Part shown: positions 52,359 to 60,382 of the stretch, one piece after another | Layout of the letters: each line of letters starts with the position of its first letter | Position numbering within the stretch: the first letter of the stretch is position 1 | Origin: Variovorax paradoxus | GTDB lineage: Bacteria; Pseudomonadota; Gammaproteobacteria; Burkholderiales; Burkholderiaceae_C | Length of the DNA: 64,000 bases | Assembly: GCF_018614915.1 (NCBI RefSeq) | Contig: NZ_JAGGNU010000039.1 | Coordinates: 1-64,000 of the forward strand | Reading direction: 5' to 3' | Translations under genes and position numbers: made by a program | Notes under the pieces: generated by a model | Told to the model about the DNA's origin: nothing | Databases searched by the model: none | What the model saw: the letters and a program-made list of their open reading frames with translations, nothing else

Positions 52359-53981
52359 ATGCACGCCACCGTCCACGATGTCTTCTCGGCCACCGCGGCG
52401 CGCACGCCCGGTGCCGAGTTCCTGTTCACCGAATCGGTGACGGCCGCGGCCTATGGGATCGCGGCCGGTGCCATCCGCTGGAGCGAAGCTGCCAGAGAGG
52501 TCGAGCGCTTGCGCACCGCCTACGCGAGCGCCGGCTACGGCCATGGCCATCGCGTCGGCCTGCTGCTGGAGAACCGGCCGGCCTTCCTGTTCCACTGGTT
52601 CGCACTCAACGCGCTCGGCGTGAGCGTGGTGCCGATCAATGCCGAGATGCGTTCGGCCGAGCTCATCTACCTCGTCGGCCACAGCGAGATCTCCCTGGCC
52701 GTGACCTTGCCCGAGCGCGCGGCCGACCTGCGCGCCGCCGCGGCCGAGGCCGGCATCGCCTTCGAGACCATGGGCCCGCACGACGCCGTGCCGCGCGCGC
52801 GGACCGCCGCGCCGCGCGCCGGCGAGGCGATCGGCCTCGACACCGAATGCGGCCTGCTCTACACCTCGGGCACCACCGGCCGGCCCAAGGGCTGCATCCT
52901 CGGCAACGCCTACTTCCTGCGCGCCGGCGAGTGGTATGCCGCGCTCGACGGCGTGTGCGGCATCCGGCGCGATGCGGAGCGCGTCATCACGCCGCTGCCG
53001 CTCAACCACATGAATGCGATGGCCTTCTCGACCATGGTGGTGCTGGTCGCCGGCGGCTGCCTGGTGCAGCTCGATCGCTTTCATCCGAAGAGCTGGCTGG
53101 CGAGCGCGCGCGAGAGCGGCGCCACCATCGCGCACTACCTGGGCGTGATGCCGGCGATGCTGCTCGCGGCGCAGCCGTCGGCCGCCGACCGGGACCACGC
53201 GATCCGCTGGGGCTTCGGCGCCGGCGTCGACCGCAAGAACCATGCACCCTTCGAAGCCCGCTTCGGCTTTCCGCTGGTCGAAGCCTGGGCCATGACCGAG
53301 ACCGGCGCCGCCGCCTGCGTGATGGCGAGTCGCGAACCGCGGCTCGTCGGCACCAGCTGCTTCGGGCGACAGGAGGATTTTGTCGAGATCCGCCTGGTGG
53401 ACGACGAAGGCCAGGACGCGATCGACGGTGCACCGGGCGAGCTGCTGGTGCGCTCCGCCGGCGAGGACCCGCGGCGCTTCTTCTTCTCGGGCTACCTGAA
53501 GGACGAGGAAGCCACGCGCGAGGCCTGGGCCGGCGGCTGGTTCCATACCGGCGACCTGGTGCGCCGCGATGCCGAGGGCAACTTCTTCTTCGTCGACCGC
53601 AAGAAGAACGTGATTCGCCGCAGCGGCGAGAACATCTCCGCGGTCGAGGTCGAGAGCGTGCTCAACCAGCATCCGGCGGTGAAGACCTCGGCCGTGGCCG
53701 CCACGCCCGATGCGGTGCGTGGCGACGAGGTGCTGGCCTGCATCGTGGTGCGCGAGGAGGTCGATGCATCGCAGCGCGAGCGCATCGCTGCCGGCATCGT
53801 CGAGCACGCGCTGGCGCAGCTGGCCTACTACAAGGCGCCGGGCTACGTGGCCTTCGTCGACGCGCTGCCGCTCACCGCCTCGCAGAAGATCCAGCGCGGC
53901 CAGCTGCGCGAACTGGCGCAGGCGCTGCCGGGGCAGCCGCACTGCATCGACACGCGCGCGATGAAGAAGAGGCAGGCATGA
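52359..53981 (+). CDS. AMP-forming acyl-CoA ligase
   Basis: A 540-residue ANL-family enzyme. ATP loop TSGTTGRPKG (169-178), VEAWAMTETGAAAC, GWFHTGDLVRRD, FFFVDRKKNVIRRSGENIS and C-terminal Lys in SQKIQRGQL are complete. It forms a CoA thioester from a carboxylate via an acyl-AMP. Between an IAA-type oxygenase and a thiolase-like enzyme, the most sensible substrate is dioxindole-3-acetate or 2-oxindole-3-acetate (inference). It overlaps the next gene by 4 bases. Confidence 0.88.
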   Translation: MHATVHDVFSATAARTPGAEFLFTESVTAAAYGIAAGAIRWSEAAREVERLRTAYASAGYGHGHRVGLLLENRPAFLFHWFALNALGVSVVPINAEMRSAELIYLVGHSEISLAVTLPERAADLRAAAAEAGIAFETMGPHDAVPRARTAAPRAGEAIGLDTECGLLYTSGTTGRPKGCILGNAYFLRAGEWYAALDGVCGIRRDAERVITPLPLNHMNAMAFSTMVVLVAGGCLVQLDRFHPKSWLASARESGATIAHYLGVMPAMLLAAQPSAADRDHAIRWGFGAGVDRKNHAPFEARFGFPLVEAWAMTETGAAACVMASREPRLVGTSCFGRQEDFVEIRLVDDEGQDAIDGAPGELLVRSAGEDPRRFFFSGYLKDEEATREAWAGGWFHTGDLVRRDAEGNFFFVDRKKNVIRRSGENISAVEVESVLNQHPAVKTSAVAATPDAVRGDEVLACIVVREEVDASQRERIAAGIVEHALAQLAYYKAPGYVAFVDALPLTASQKIQRGQLRELAQALPGQPHCIDTRAMKKRQA

Positions 53982-55150
53982 CGAAGCGCCGGCAGTCCTA
54001 CGAAGGCGTCGCGGTGGCCGTGCCCGTCACCGTGCCCTACGTGCGCTATTCGACACGCAGCGCGCACTGGTTCATCGGCCAGGCCCTCGAGGCGCTGGTG
54101 CAGGCCAGCGGCGTGACCAAGGAGCAGATCGACGGCTTGTGCCTCAGCAGTTTCTCGCTGGCGCCCGACACGGCGGTCGGCGTCACCCAGCACCTGGGCC
54201 TCTCGCCGCGCTGGCTCGACCACGTGCCGACCGGTGGCGCCTCGGGCGTGATGTGCCTGCGCCGCGCGGCGCGTGCGGTGCAGGCCGGCGACGCCGACAT
54301 CGTGGCCTGCGTCGGGGCCGACACCAACCACGTCGATTCCTTCCGCCAGACGCTGGGCAGCTTCAGCAACTTCGCGCGCGACGCGAGCTATCCCTACGGC
54401 TCGGGCGGGCCGAACTCGATCTTCGCGATGATCACCGCCAACTACATGCGCAGCTACGGCGCGAAGCGCGAGGACTTCGGCCGCATCGCGGTGGACCAGC
54501 GCACCAATGCGCTGGGCAACCCGCACGCCATGTTCAAGAAGCCGCTCACGCTCGACGAATACATGGCGGCACGGCCGATCTCCGACCCCCTCCACCTGTT
54601 CGACTGCGTGATGCCCTGCGCGGGCGCAGAAGTCTTTCTCGTGATGAGCGAGGAACGTGCGCGCGACCTGGGCTTGGCGCACGTCGTGATCCGCGGCGCC
54701 ATCGAGCGCCACAACGCCTATGCAGACGACCCGGTGATGGTGCGCGGCGGCTGGCTGAAGGACCGCGACGACCTCTATGCGCAGGCTGGCGTGAAGCCCG
54801 CCGAGCTCGATTTCGTCCAGACCTACGACGACTATCCGGTGATCGTGATGATGCATTTCGAGGACCTGGGCTTCTGCGAGAAGGGCGAGGGCCCGGCCTT
54901 CGTGCGGTCGCACACCATGACCTTCGACGGCAGCTTTCCCAACAACACCAGCGGCGGCCAGCTGTCGGCCGGGCAGGCCGGGGCGGCAGGCGGCTTTCTC
55001 GGCATGGTCGAGGCGATCCGCCAATTGACCGGCGAGGCCGGCCCGCGCGCGGTGCCCGATGCGCAGCTCGGCCTGGTCGCCGGCTTCGGCATGGTGACCT
55101 ACGACCGTTGCCTCTGCACCGGCGCAGTGATATTGGGGAAACCGCAATGA
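53978..55150 (+). CDS. Thiolase-superfamily protein lacking thiolase catalytic residues, putative retro-aldolase
   Basis: A 390-residue SCP-x/lipid-transfer type thiolase. The usual nucleophile motif (ACASG) reads TGGASG, so Gly87 replaces Cys, and the usual GHP reads AGQAG, so Gln333 replaces His. Two Tyr remain in conserved places: Tyr283 (QTYDDY) and Tyr375 (VTYDRC). This matches, as I recall, the steroid side-chain aldolase Ltp2, which uses Tyr residues and works only with a DUF35 partner; here a DUF35 protein is encoded next with a 4-base overlap. I infer cleavage of a tertiary 3-hydroxyacyl-CoA, dioxindole-3-acetyl-CoA, into isatin and acetyl-CoA. Confidence 0.85.
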   Translation: MTKRRQSYEGVAVAVPVTVPYVRYSTRSAHWFIGQALEALVQASGVTKEQIDGLCLSSFSLAPDTAVGVTQHLGLSPRWLDHVPTGGASGVMCLRRAARAVQAGDADIVACVGADTNHVDSFRQTLGSFSNFARDASYPYGSGGPNSIFAMITANYMRSYGAKREDFGRIAVDQRTNALGNPHAMFKKPLTLDEYMAARPISDPLHLFDCVMPCAGAEVFLVMSEERARDLGLAHVVIRGAIERHNAYADDPVMVRGGWLKDRDDLYAQAGVKPAELDFVQTYDDYPVIVMMHFEDLGFCEKGEGPAFVRSHTMTFDGSFPNNTSGGQLSAGQAGAAGGFLGMVEAIRQLTGEAGPRAVPDAQLGLVAGFGMVTYDRCLCTGAVILGKPQ

Positions 55151-56397
55151 CCATGCCCCTGATGCGCCCCAAGCGCAAGAACCCGGTTCTGCGCACGCGC
55201 CAGATGAACCTGCCGCCCGGGTCCCGCGGCCGTGTCGCGCTGGGCCTGACCGCCGCGGCGGCCGAGGGCCGCTTCGAGCTGCAGACCTGCCAGGACTGCG
55301 GCACGGTGCAGTACCCGCCGCGCGAGGCCTGCCACAAGTGCCTGTCGCCGCGCCTGCACTGGCGCGAGCAGACGGGCGAGGGCGAACTCATCAGCAGCAC
55401 CACGCTGCATCACAGCAACGACCTGTTCTTCCGCGAGCGGCTGCCCTGGCGGCTGGGTCTGGTGCATCTCGATGCCGGCCCGACGCTGATGGTCCACCTG
55501 CATGGCGAGGTGTGCGTTGCGCCCGCGCGCGTGCGTGTCGGCGCCCGGCTCGATCGCGCGGGGCAGGCCGTCCTCATTGGTTTTCCGAACGAAGGGAGTG
55601 CCCATATGGCCGACGACAAGATGCTGCGCGAGATGACCAGCGACCCGAAATTCCGCAAGGCGCTCGTGACCGACGGCAAGACCGAGGTGGGCCAGGCGAT
55701 CGTGCGCGCGCTGGTCAAGGCCGGCGCCGACATCGTCTGGGTTGGCCATGCCGAGCCGTGGAAGAAGATGGGCGGGCTCGAGGACATCACGGCACTGCCG
55801 CAGGTCACGCTGGTCCCGCTCGATCTGACCAACGGGCGCTCGGTGAGCGAGCTGGCCGGCGAGATCGGCGGCAAGGTCGACATCGTGATCAACAACGCCG
55901 AGGTGCACCGCACCTTCGGCATCGGCGCGCGCCGCGGCACCGACGTGGCCAAGGCCGAGATGGACATCAACTACTTCGGGCTGCTGCGCCTGGCGCAGGA
56001 GTTCGGCCCGGCGCTCAAGGGGCGCTCGGCCGACGGCGTCAGCAGCGCCACGGCCTGGGTCAACCTGCTGTCGATCTACGCGCTCGCCAACTTTCCGCCG
56101 CACGGCACCTTCAGCGCGTCGAAGGCGGCGGCCCATTCGCTCGCCCAATGCCTGCGTGCCGAGATGCGGCCGTCCGGCATCCGCGTGATCAATCTCTTCC
56201 CGGGCCCGATCGACGACGAGTGGAACCAGCACATGCCGCCGCCCAAGCTGGCGCCGAGCGCGCTGGCCAACGCGATCGTCAAGGCGCTGCGCGACGGCGT
56301 CGAGGACATCTATCCCGGCGACGTGGCGCAGGAGTGGCTGGAGCGCTGGCGCGACAACCCCAAGGTGCTCGAACGCGAACTCGCTGCTGGAGGATGA
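55147..56397 (+). CDS. DUF35 zinc-ribbon/OB-fold protein fused to an SDR-like domain
   Basis: A 416-residue fusion. Residues 40-145 are a DUF35 module with zinc ligands Cys48, 51, 62, 65 (TCQDCGTVQYPPREACHKC) and an OB fold. Residues 154-416 are an SDR-type Rossmann domain, but its signature is weak: TDGKTEVG in place of TGxxxGxG, INNAEV for NNAG, and Phe322 (FSASK) where the catalytic Tyr should be, with Ser309 and Lys326 kept. The DUF35 part probably activates the upstream thiolase-like enzyme. The ATG at 55606, exactly at the domain border, has a strong ribosome site (GAAGGGAG, 55591-55598) so a separate 263-residue SDR product may also be made. Confidence 0.82.
   Translation: MTMPLMRPKRKNPVLRTRQMNLPPGSRGRVALGLTAAAAEGRFELQTCQDCGTVQYPPREACHKCLSPRLHWREQTGEGELISSTTLHHSNDLFFRERLPWRLGLVHLDAGPTLMVHLHGEVCVAPARVRVGARLDRAGQAVLIGFPNEGSAHMADDKMLREMTSDPKFRKALVTDGKTEVGQAIVRALVKAGADIVWVGHAEPWKKMGGLEDITALPQVTLVPLDLTNGRSVSELAGEIGGKVDIVINNAEVHRTFGIGARRGTDVAKAEMDINYFGLLRLAQEFGPALKGRSADGVSSATAWVNLLSIYALANFPPHGTFSASKAAAHSLAQCLRAEMRPSGIRVINLFPGPIDDEWNQHMPPPKLAPSALANAIVKALRDGVEDIYPGDVAQEWLERWRDNPKVLERELAAGG
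55591..55608 (+). promoter_or_regulatory. Internal ribosome-binding site and start codon at the DUF35/SDR border
   Basis: GAAGGGAG precedes the in-frame ATG at 55606 with normal spacing, within the fusion gene. It fits an origin from two separate genes and may give an SDR-only protein. Confidence 0.5.
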
Positions 56398-56398
56398 A

Positions 56399-57211
56399 AT
56401 GACGACGACGACCGAACTGATGTCCACCGCCGAGATCCTCGGCGGCCTCGTGAGCGCGATGGCCGCCGGCCGCATCCGCGTGATCGACCTCACCCAGACG
56501 CTCACGCCCGAGTTTCCGCAGATCGCCCTGCCGCCCGAGATGGGCCAGTGCTGGCCCTTCCGCATCGAGGAGGTCTCGAAGTACGACGAGCGCGGGCCCG
56601 GCTGGTACTGGAACAATTTTTCCTGCGGCGAGCACACGGGCACGCACTTCGATGCGCCGATCCACTGGATCTCGGGCCGCGACCTGCCGAACAACTCGGT
56701 CGACACGATTCCGGTGCAGCACTTCGTGGCGCCGGCCTGCGTGATCGACTGTTCCGCCCAGTCGGCGACCGACCCCGACTACCTGCTGACGGTGGAAGAC
56801 ATCGAGCGCTACGAGGCCAAGCACGGCCGCATCCCCAAGGGTGCCTGGGCGCTGATGCGCACCGACTGGTCGAAGCGCCAGGACCCCGAGGCCTACCAGA
56901 ACTTCGACGAAACCGGCCAGCACACGCCGGGGCCGAGCACCGAGGCCGTGCGCTTCCTGGTCGAGCAGCGCGAGGTGCTGGGCTTCGGCTCCGAGGCCAT
57001 CGGCACCGACGCCGGGCAGGGCTATCACCTGCGTCCGCCCTATCCCTGCCACTACTACATGCACGGGGCAGGGCGCTACGGGCTGCAGTGCCTGAGCAAC
57101 CTCGACCTGCTGCCGCCGGCCGGCGCGGTGCTGATCTGCCCGCCGCTGAAGATCGAGAAGGGCAGCGGCAGCCCGCTGCGCGTGCTGGCCCTGGTGGGAG
57201 CATCGTCATGA
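56399..57211 (+). CDS. Cyclase/kynurenine-formamidase-like metal hydrolase, probable isatin hydrolase
   Basis: A 270-residue member of the HTGTHxDAPxH metalloenzyme family. HTGTHFDAPIHW gives His79, His83, Asp85 and His89 as probable Mn/Zn ligands. Isatin hydrolases of this family open the lactam ring of isatin to isatinate, and such enzymes are known from IAA degradation in Bradyrhizobium. The position after oxygenase, CoA ligase and aldolase-like genes fits isatin as substrate. It starts one base after the fusion gene and overlaps the following SDR gene by 4 bases. A formamidase or another cyclic amide hydrolase cannot be excluded. Confidence 0.85.
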   Translation: MTTTTELMSTAEILGGLVSAMAAGRIRVIDLTQTLTPEFPQIALPPEMGQCWPFRIEEVSKYDERGPGWYWNNFSCGEHTGTHFDAPIHWISGRDLPNNSVDTIPVQHFVAPACVIDCSAQSATDPDYLLTVEDIERYEAKHGRIPKGAWALMRTDWSKRQDPEAYQNFDETGQHTPGPSTEAVRFLVEQREVLGFGSEAIGTDAGQGYHLRPPYPCHYYMHGAGRYGLQCLSNLDLLPPAGAVLICPPLKIEKGSGSPLRVLALVGASS

Positions 57212-57939
57212 ACCTCACGCACCCCGTCGCCGCCGTGACCGGCGGCAGCGCCGGCATCGGCAAGGCGATCTGCGCGGACCTGCTGGCGCAAGGCTACGAG
57301 GTGGTGTCGCTGGCGCGGCGGCGCTGCGAGATCGACCATCCCAAGCTGCACAACATCGAGGTCGACCTGATGGACCGGGCCGCCACCGCCGAGGCCGCGC
57401 GCGAGATGGCGCGGCGTTTCGAGGTCAGGACCTTGGTCCACAACGCCGGCGTGATCCGGCCCGCGCTCCTGTCCGACGTGAAGCTCGACGACCTCGACGC
57501 GCTGGTCGATCTGCACCTGGGCTGCGCGATCCAGCTGGTGCAGGCGGCCTTGCCCGCGATGCGCGCGGAGCGCTTCGGCCGCGTGGTGCTGCTGTCCTCG
57601 CGCGCGGCGGTCGGCCTGGCCACGCGCACGAGCTACTCGGCCACCAAGGCCGGCATGCTGGGCATGGCCCGCACCTGGGCGCTGGAGCTCGCGGCCGACG
57701 GCATCACGGTGAACGTGGTGGCGCCGGGGCCGATCCGCACCGACATGTTCTATGACGTGGTGGAGGCCGGCAGCGAGAAGGAACGCGCGCTCGCGGACTC
57801 GGTGCCGGTGCAGCGCCTCGGCGAATCCTCCGACGTGGCGCGGGCCGTGCGTTTCTTCGTCGACCCGGCCAACAGCTTCGTCACCGGGCAGGTTCTCTAT
57901 GTGTGCGGCGGCACCAGTGTGGGCAGCCTTGCCTTGTAG
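57208..57939 (+). CDS. Short-chain dehydrogenase/reductase
   Basis: A 243-residue classical SDR with complete motifs: TGGSAGIG cofactor loop, HNAGV, catalytic Ser in LSSRAAVG, YSATKAG with Tyr and Lys, and VAPGPIRTDMF. It may interconvert a hydroxy and keto form of an indolic intermediate, for example dioxindole and isatin (inference). Last gene of the operon; a 135-base regulatory gap follows. Confidence 0.85.
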   Translation: MNLTHPVAAVTGGSAGIGKAICADLLAQGYEVVSLARRRCEIDHPKLHNIEVDLMDRAATAEAAREMARRFEVRTLVHNAGVIRPALLSDVKLDDLDALVDLHLGCAIQLVQAALPAMRAERFGRVVLLSSRAAVGLATRTSYSATKAGMLGMARTWALELAADGITVNVVAPGPIRTDMFYDVVEAGSEKERALADSVPVQRLGESSDVARAVRFFVDPANSFVTGQVLYVCGGTSVGSLAL

Positions 57940-57954
57940 CGGTGCATCGCGCGC

Positions 57955-57966
57955 TTTTACGTAAAA
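57955..57966. promoter_or_regulatory. Perfect palindrome TTTTACGTAAAA
   Basis: A 12-base perfect palindrome 16 bases after the SDR stop, upstream of the transport promoter. It lacks the GC stem of a terminator and looks more like a protein-binding site. Confidence 0.4.
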
Positions 57967-57983
57967 ACCCCTCGTTGTCTCCC

Positions 57984-58012
57984 TTGTCATCGCACCTTCG
58001 CCTCGCTAATAT
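57984..58012 (+). promoter_or_regulatory. Sigma-70 promoter for the transport/second-oxygenase operon
   Basis: TTGTCA (57984-57989, 5/6 match) and TAATAT (58007-58012, 4/6 match) are separated by exactly 17 bases. It directly precedes a perfect palindrome at the expected transcription start. Confidence 0.6.
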
Positions 58013-58013
58013 A

Positions 58014-58027
58014 GTTTAGGTCTAAAC
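58014..58027. promoter_or_regulatory. Operator-like palindrome GTTTAG-GT-CTAAAC
   Basis: A perfect 6-bp inverted repeat with a two-base centre beginning 2 bases after the -10 element, where a bound repressor would block initiation. Size and place fit a MarR-type operator. The sequence differs from the box near marR. Confidence 0.6.
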
Positions 58028-58074
58028 ATTTCATAAATCATGTTAAGGCTCAGCTCAACCTCTGGAGGATCGTC

Positions 58075-59232
58075 ATGAGAGTTCCAAGACCCATCCGCGC
58101 CCTGGCGGGCATCGCCCTCGGCGTCGGCGCCCTCTGCACCGCGAGCGCCTGGGCGGCCGACTACAAGGTCGGCTTCATCACCTCGCTGTCGGGTCCCGTG
58201 TCCTCGCTGGGCATCCCCTACGAGAAGGGCATGAAAGCCGCGCTGGCCTACAAGTCCGAAGTGGGCGGCCGCAAGATCCAGCTGGTGCAGCTCGACGACG
58301 CGTCGGACCCGTCCACCGCGGCGCGCAATGCCCGCAAGATGATCGACGAGGACAAGGTCGACGTCATCATCGGCACGGCCGGCTCGCCCGGCGCGCTGGC
58401 GATCGCCGCGGTCGCGCGCGAAACCAAAACGCCGCTGATCTCGATCGCCAACGCCAACCTGCCGGGCGAGGAGGGCGCGTGGATGGTCACGCTGCCGCAG
58501 CCCGCGCCGCTGATGGTGAGCGCGGTGGTCGAGCGCATGAAGAAGTCGGGCGTGAAGACGGTCGGCTACATCGGCTTCTCCGACGCCTGGGGCGACCTGG
58601 TCTACGACGCGCTGACCAAGAGCGCCGAGCCGGCCGGCATCAAGGTCGTCTCGAACGAGCGCTATGCGCGCGCCGACACCTCGGTCACGGGCCAGGTGCT
58701 GAAGATCGTCGCGCTGCGTCCCGACGCGGTGATCACCGGCACTTCGGGCACGCCGGGCGCGCTGCCCTACCTCGCGCTGTCGGAGCGCGGCTACAAGGGC
58801 CAGATCTACGGCATGCATGCGCTGATCAACCCCGACTTCGTGCGCGTGGGCGGCAACGCGGTCGAAGGCCTGCTGGCACCGACCGGCCCGGTGATCGTGG
58901 CCGAGCAACTGCCCGACTCCAATCCGATTCGCAAGACCTCGATGGATTTCCGCGCGGCCTACCAGAAGGCCAACGGCGCGCCGCCGACCGACGCCTTCTC
59001 GGCCTACACCTTCGACGCCTGGCTGCTGTTCCTCGATGCGGCGCAGCGCGCCAAGGGCGAGCCCGGAACGCCGGCCTACCGCGTGGCGCTGCGCGACGCG
59101 ATCGTCAGCACCAAGGAGTTGGTGGGCACGCACAGCGTCTACAACTTCAAGCCCGACAACCGCTATGGCTCCGACGAACGCTCGCGCGTGGTCGTGAAGC
59201 TCGAAAAAGGCCAATGGAAATTGGTGCCCTGA
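58075..59232 (+). CDS. Branched-chain-type ABC transporter substrate-binding protein, copy 1
   Basis: A 385-residue periplasmic binding protein of the LivJ type: signal peptide ending SAWAADYK, then VGFITSLSGPVSSLGIPYEKGMKAAL, AARNARKMIDEDKVDVIIG, VGYIGFSDAWGD. These proteins in aromatic-acid loci bind aromatic carboxylates. It is followed by two paralogues and a LivH permease, and would feed IAA or a relative to the transporter. GGAGG upstream sets the ATG. It starts about 50 bases after the operator-like palindrome. Confidence 0.9.
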   Translation: MRVPRPIRALAGIALGVGALCTASAWAADYKVGFITSLSGPVSSLGIPYEKGMKAALAYKSEVGGRKIQLVQLDDASDPSTAARNARKMIDEDKVDVIIGTAGSPGALAIAAVARETKTPLISIANANLPGEEGAWMVTLPQPAPLMVSAVVERMKKSGVKTVGYIGFSDAWGDLVYDALTKSAEPAGIKVVSNERYARADTSVTGQVLKIVALRPDAVITGTSGTPGALPYLALSERGYKGQIYGMHALINPDFVRVGGNAVEGLLAPTGPVIVAEQLPDSNPIRKTSMDFRAAYQKANGAPPTDAFSAYTFDAWLLFLDAAQRAKGEPGTPAYRVALRDAIVSTKELVGTHSVYNFKPDNRYGSDERSRVVVKLEKGQWKLVP

Positions 59233-59233
59233 G

Positions 59234-60382
59234 ATGAACCACAAGACACTCGCTCGCATCTTCGGCCTCACGGCCCTCGCGCTGGCGGCTGCCCACGCCG
59301 CGGCCGCCGATCTCAAGATCGGCTTCATCAGCTCGCTCTCGGGTCCGGTCTCGGCGCTTGGCATCCCCTACGAGAAGGGGATCCGCGCCGCCATCGCCGA
59401 GCACCCGATGCTCGCCGGCCGCAAGGTCGAATTGATCGTGCTCGACGACGCCTCCGACCCCACCACCGCCGGGCGCAACGCGCGCAAGCTGGTCGTCGAG
59501 GACAAGGTCGACGTGCTGATCGGCAGCTCGGGCGTGCCCAATGCCATGGCCATCGCGGCCGTGGCGCGCGAACTCAACACGCCGCTGATCTCGCCCACGC
59601 CGGTGACCATTCCCGGCCCCGAAGGCGCGTGGACCGTCACCGTGTCGCAGCCCTTTCCGCTGATGGTGGCGGGCGTAGTGGAGCGCATGAAGCAGTCGGG
59701 CGTGAAGACGGTGGCCTTTATCGGCTTCTCCGACGCGCTGGGCGACCTGGCCTACGACTCGCTTGTGAAGAGCGCCGACGCCGCGGGCATCAAGGTGGTG
59801 GCGAACGAGCGCTACGCACGCAGCGATTCGTCGGTGGCCGGGCAGGTGCTGAAGCTCGTCGCGAGCCGGCCCGATGCGGTGTTCGCCGGCAATTCGGGCA
59901 CGCCCGGCGCGTTGCCCTACCTGGGCCTGGCCGAGCGCGGCTACAAGGGCCGGATCTACGGCACGCACGGTCTCATCAACGCCGACTTCGTGCGTGTCGG
60001 CGGCGCAGCCATCGAGGGTCTGCAGGTGCCGAGCGGCCCGGTGCTGGTGGCCGACCAGCTCGCGGCGGACAACCCGATCAGGAAGGTGTCGATGAATTTC
60101 CGCAGCGCCTACCAGAAGGTGCATGGCGCGGTGCCGACGGATGCCTTCTCGTCCTATACCTACGACGCCTACCTGCTGCTCGCCGATGCCGCCTCGCGCA
60201 CCAAGGGCGAGCCCGGCACGGCGGCCTACCGCACGGCGCTGCGCGATGCGATCACGAGCACCAAGGAGCTGGTGGGCACGCACGGTGTCTACAACTTCAA
60301 GCCCGACAACCGCTATGGCTCCGACCAGCGCGCCGTGGTGGTGGTGCGCATGGAAAAGGGCCAGTGGAAGCTGGTGCCCTGA
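59234..60382 (+). CDS. Branched-chain-type ABC transporter substrate-binding protein, copy 2
   Basis: A 382-residue paralogue of the preceding gene, with nearly parallel sequence (IGFISSLSGPVSALGIPYEKGIRAAI, VAFIGFSDALGDLAYDSL, ELVGTHGVYNFKPDNRYGSD). Signal peptide ends HAAAADLK. It starts one base after copy 1 and its stop overlaps the second oxygenase start, so it is co-translated. Tandem copies probably widen the ligand range. Confidence 0.9.
   Translation: MNHKTLARIFGLTALALAAAHAAAADLKIGFISSLSGPVSALGIPYEKGIRAAIAEHPMLAGRKVELIVLDDASDPTTAGRNARKLVVEDKVDVLIGSSGVPNAMAIAAVARELNTPLISPTPVTIPGPEGAWTVTVSQPFPLMVAGVVERMKQSGVKTVAFIGFSDALGDLAYDSLVKSADAAGIKVVANERYARSDSSVAGQVLKLVASRPDAVFAGNSGTPGALPYLGLAERGYKGRIYGTHGLINADFVRVGGAAIEGLQVPSGPVLVADQLAADNPIRKVSMNFRSAYQKVHGAVPTDAFSSYTYDAYLLLADAASRTKGEPGTAAYRTALRDAITSTKELVGTHGVYNFKPDNRYGSDQRAVVVVRMEKGQWKLVP

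Noticed and set aside
53978-55150. Ordinary acetyl-CoA acetyltransferase (thiolase)
   Set aside because: Catalytic Cys and His are replaced by Gly87 and Gln333.
57955-57966. Rho-independent terminator after the SDR gene
   Set aside because: The palindrome is AT-rich with no GC stem or T-run on the coding strand.
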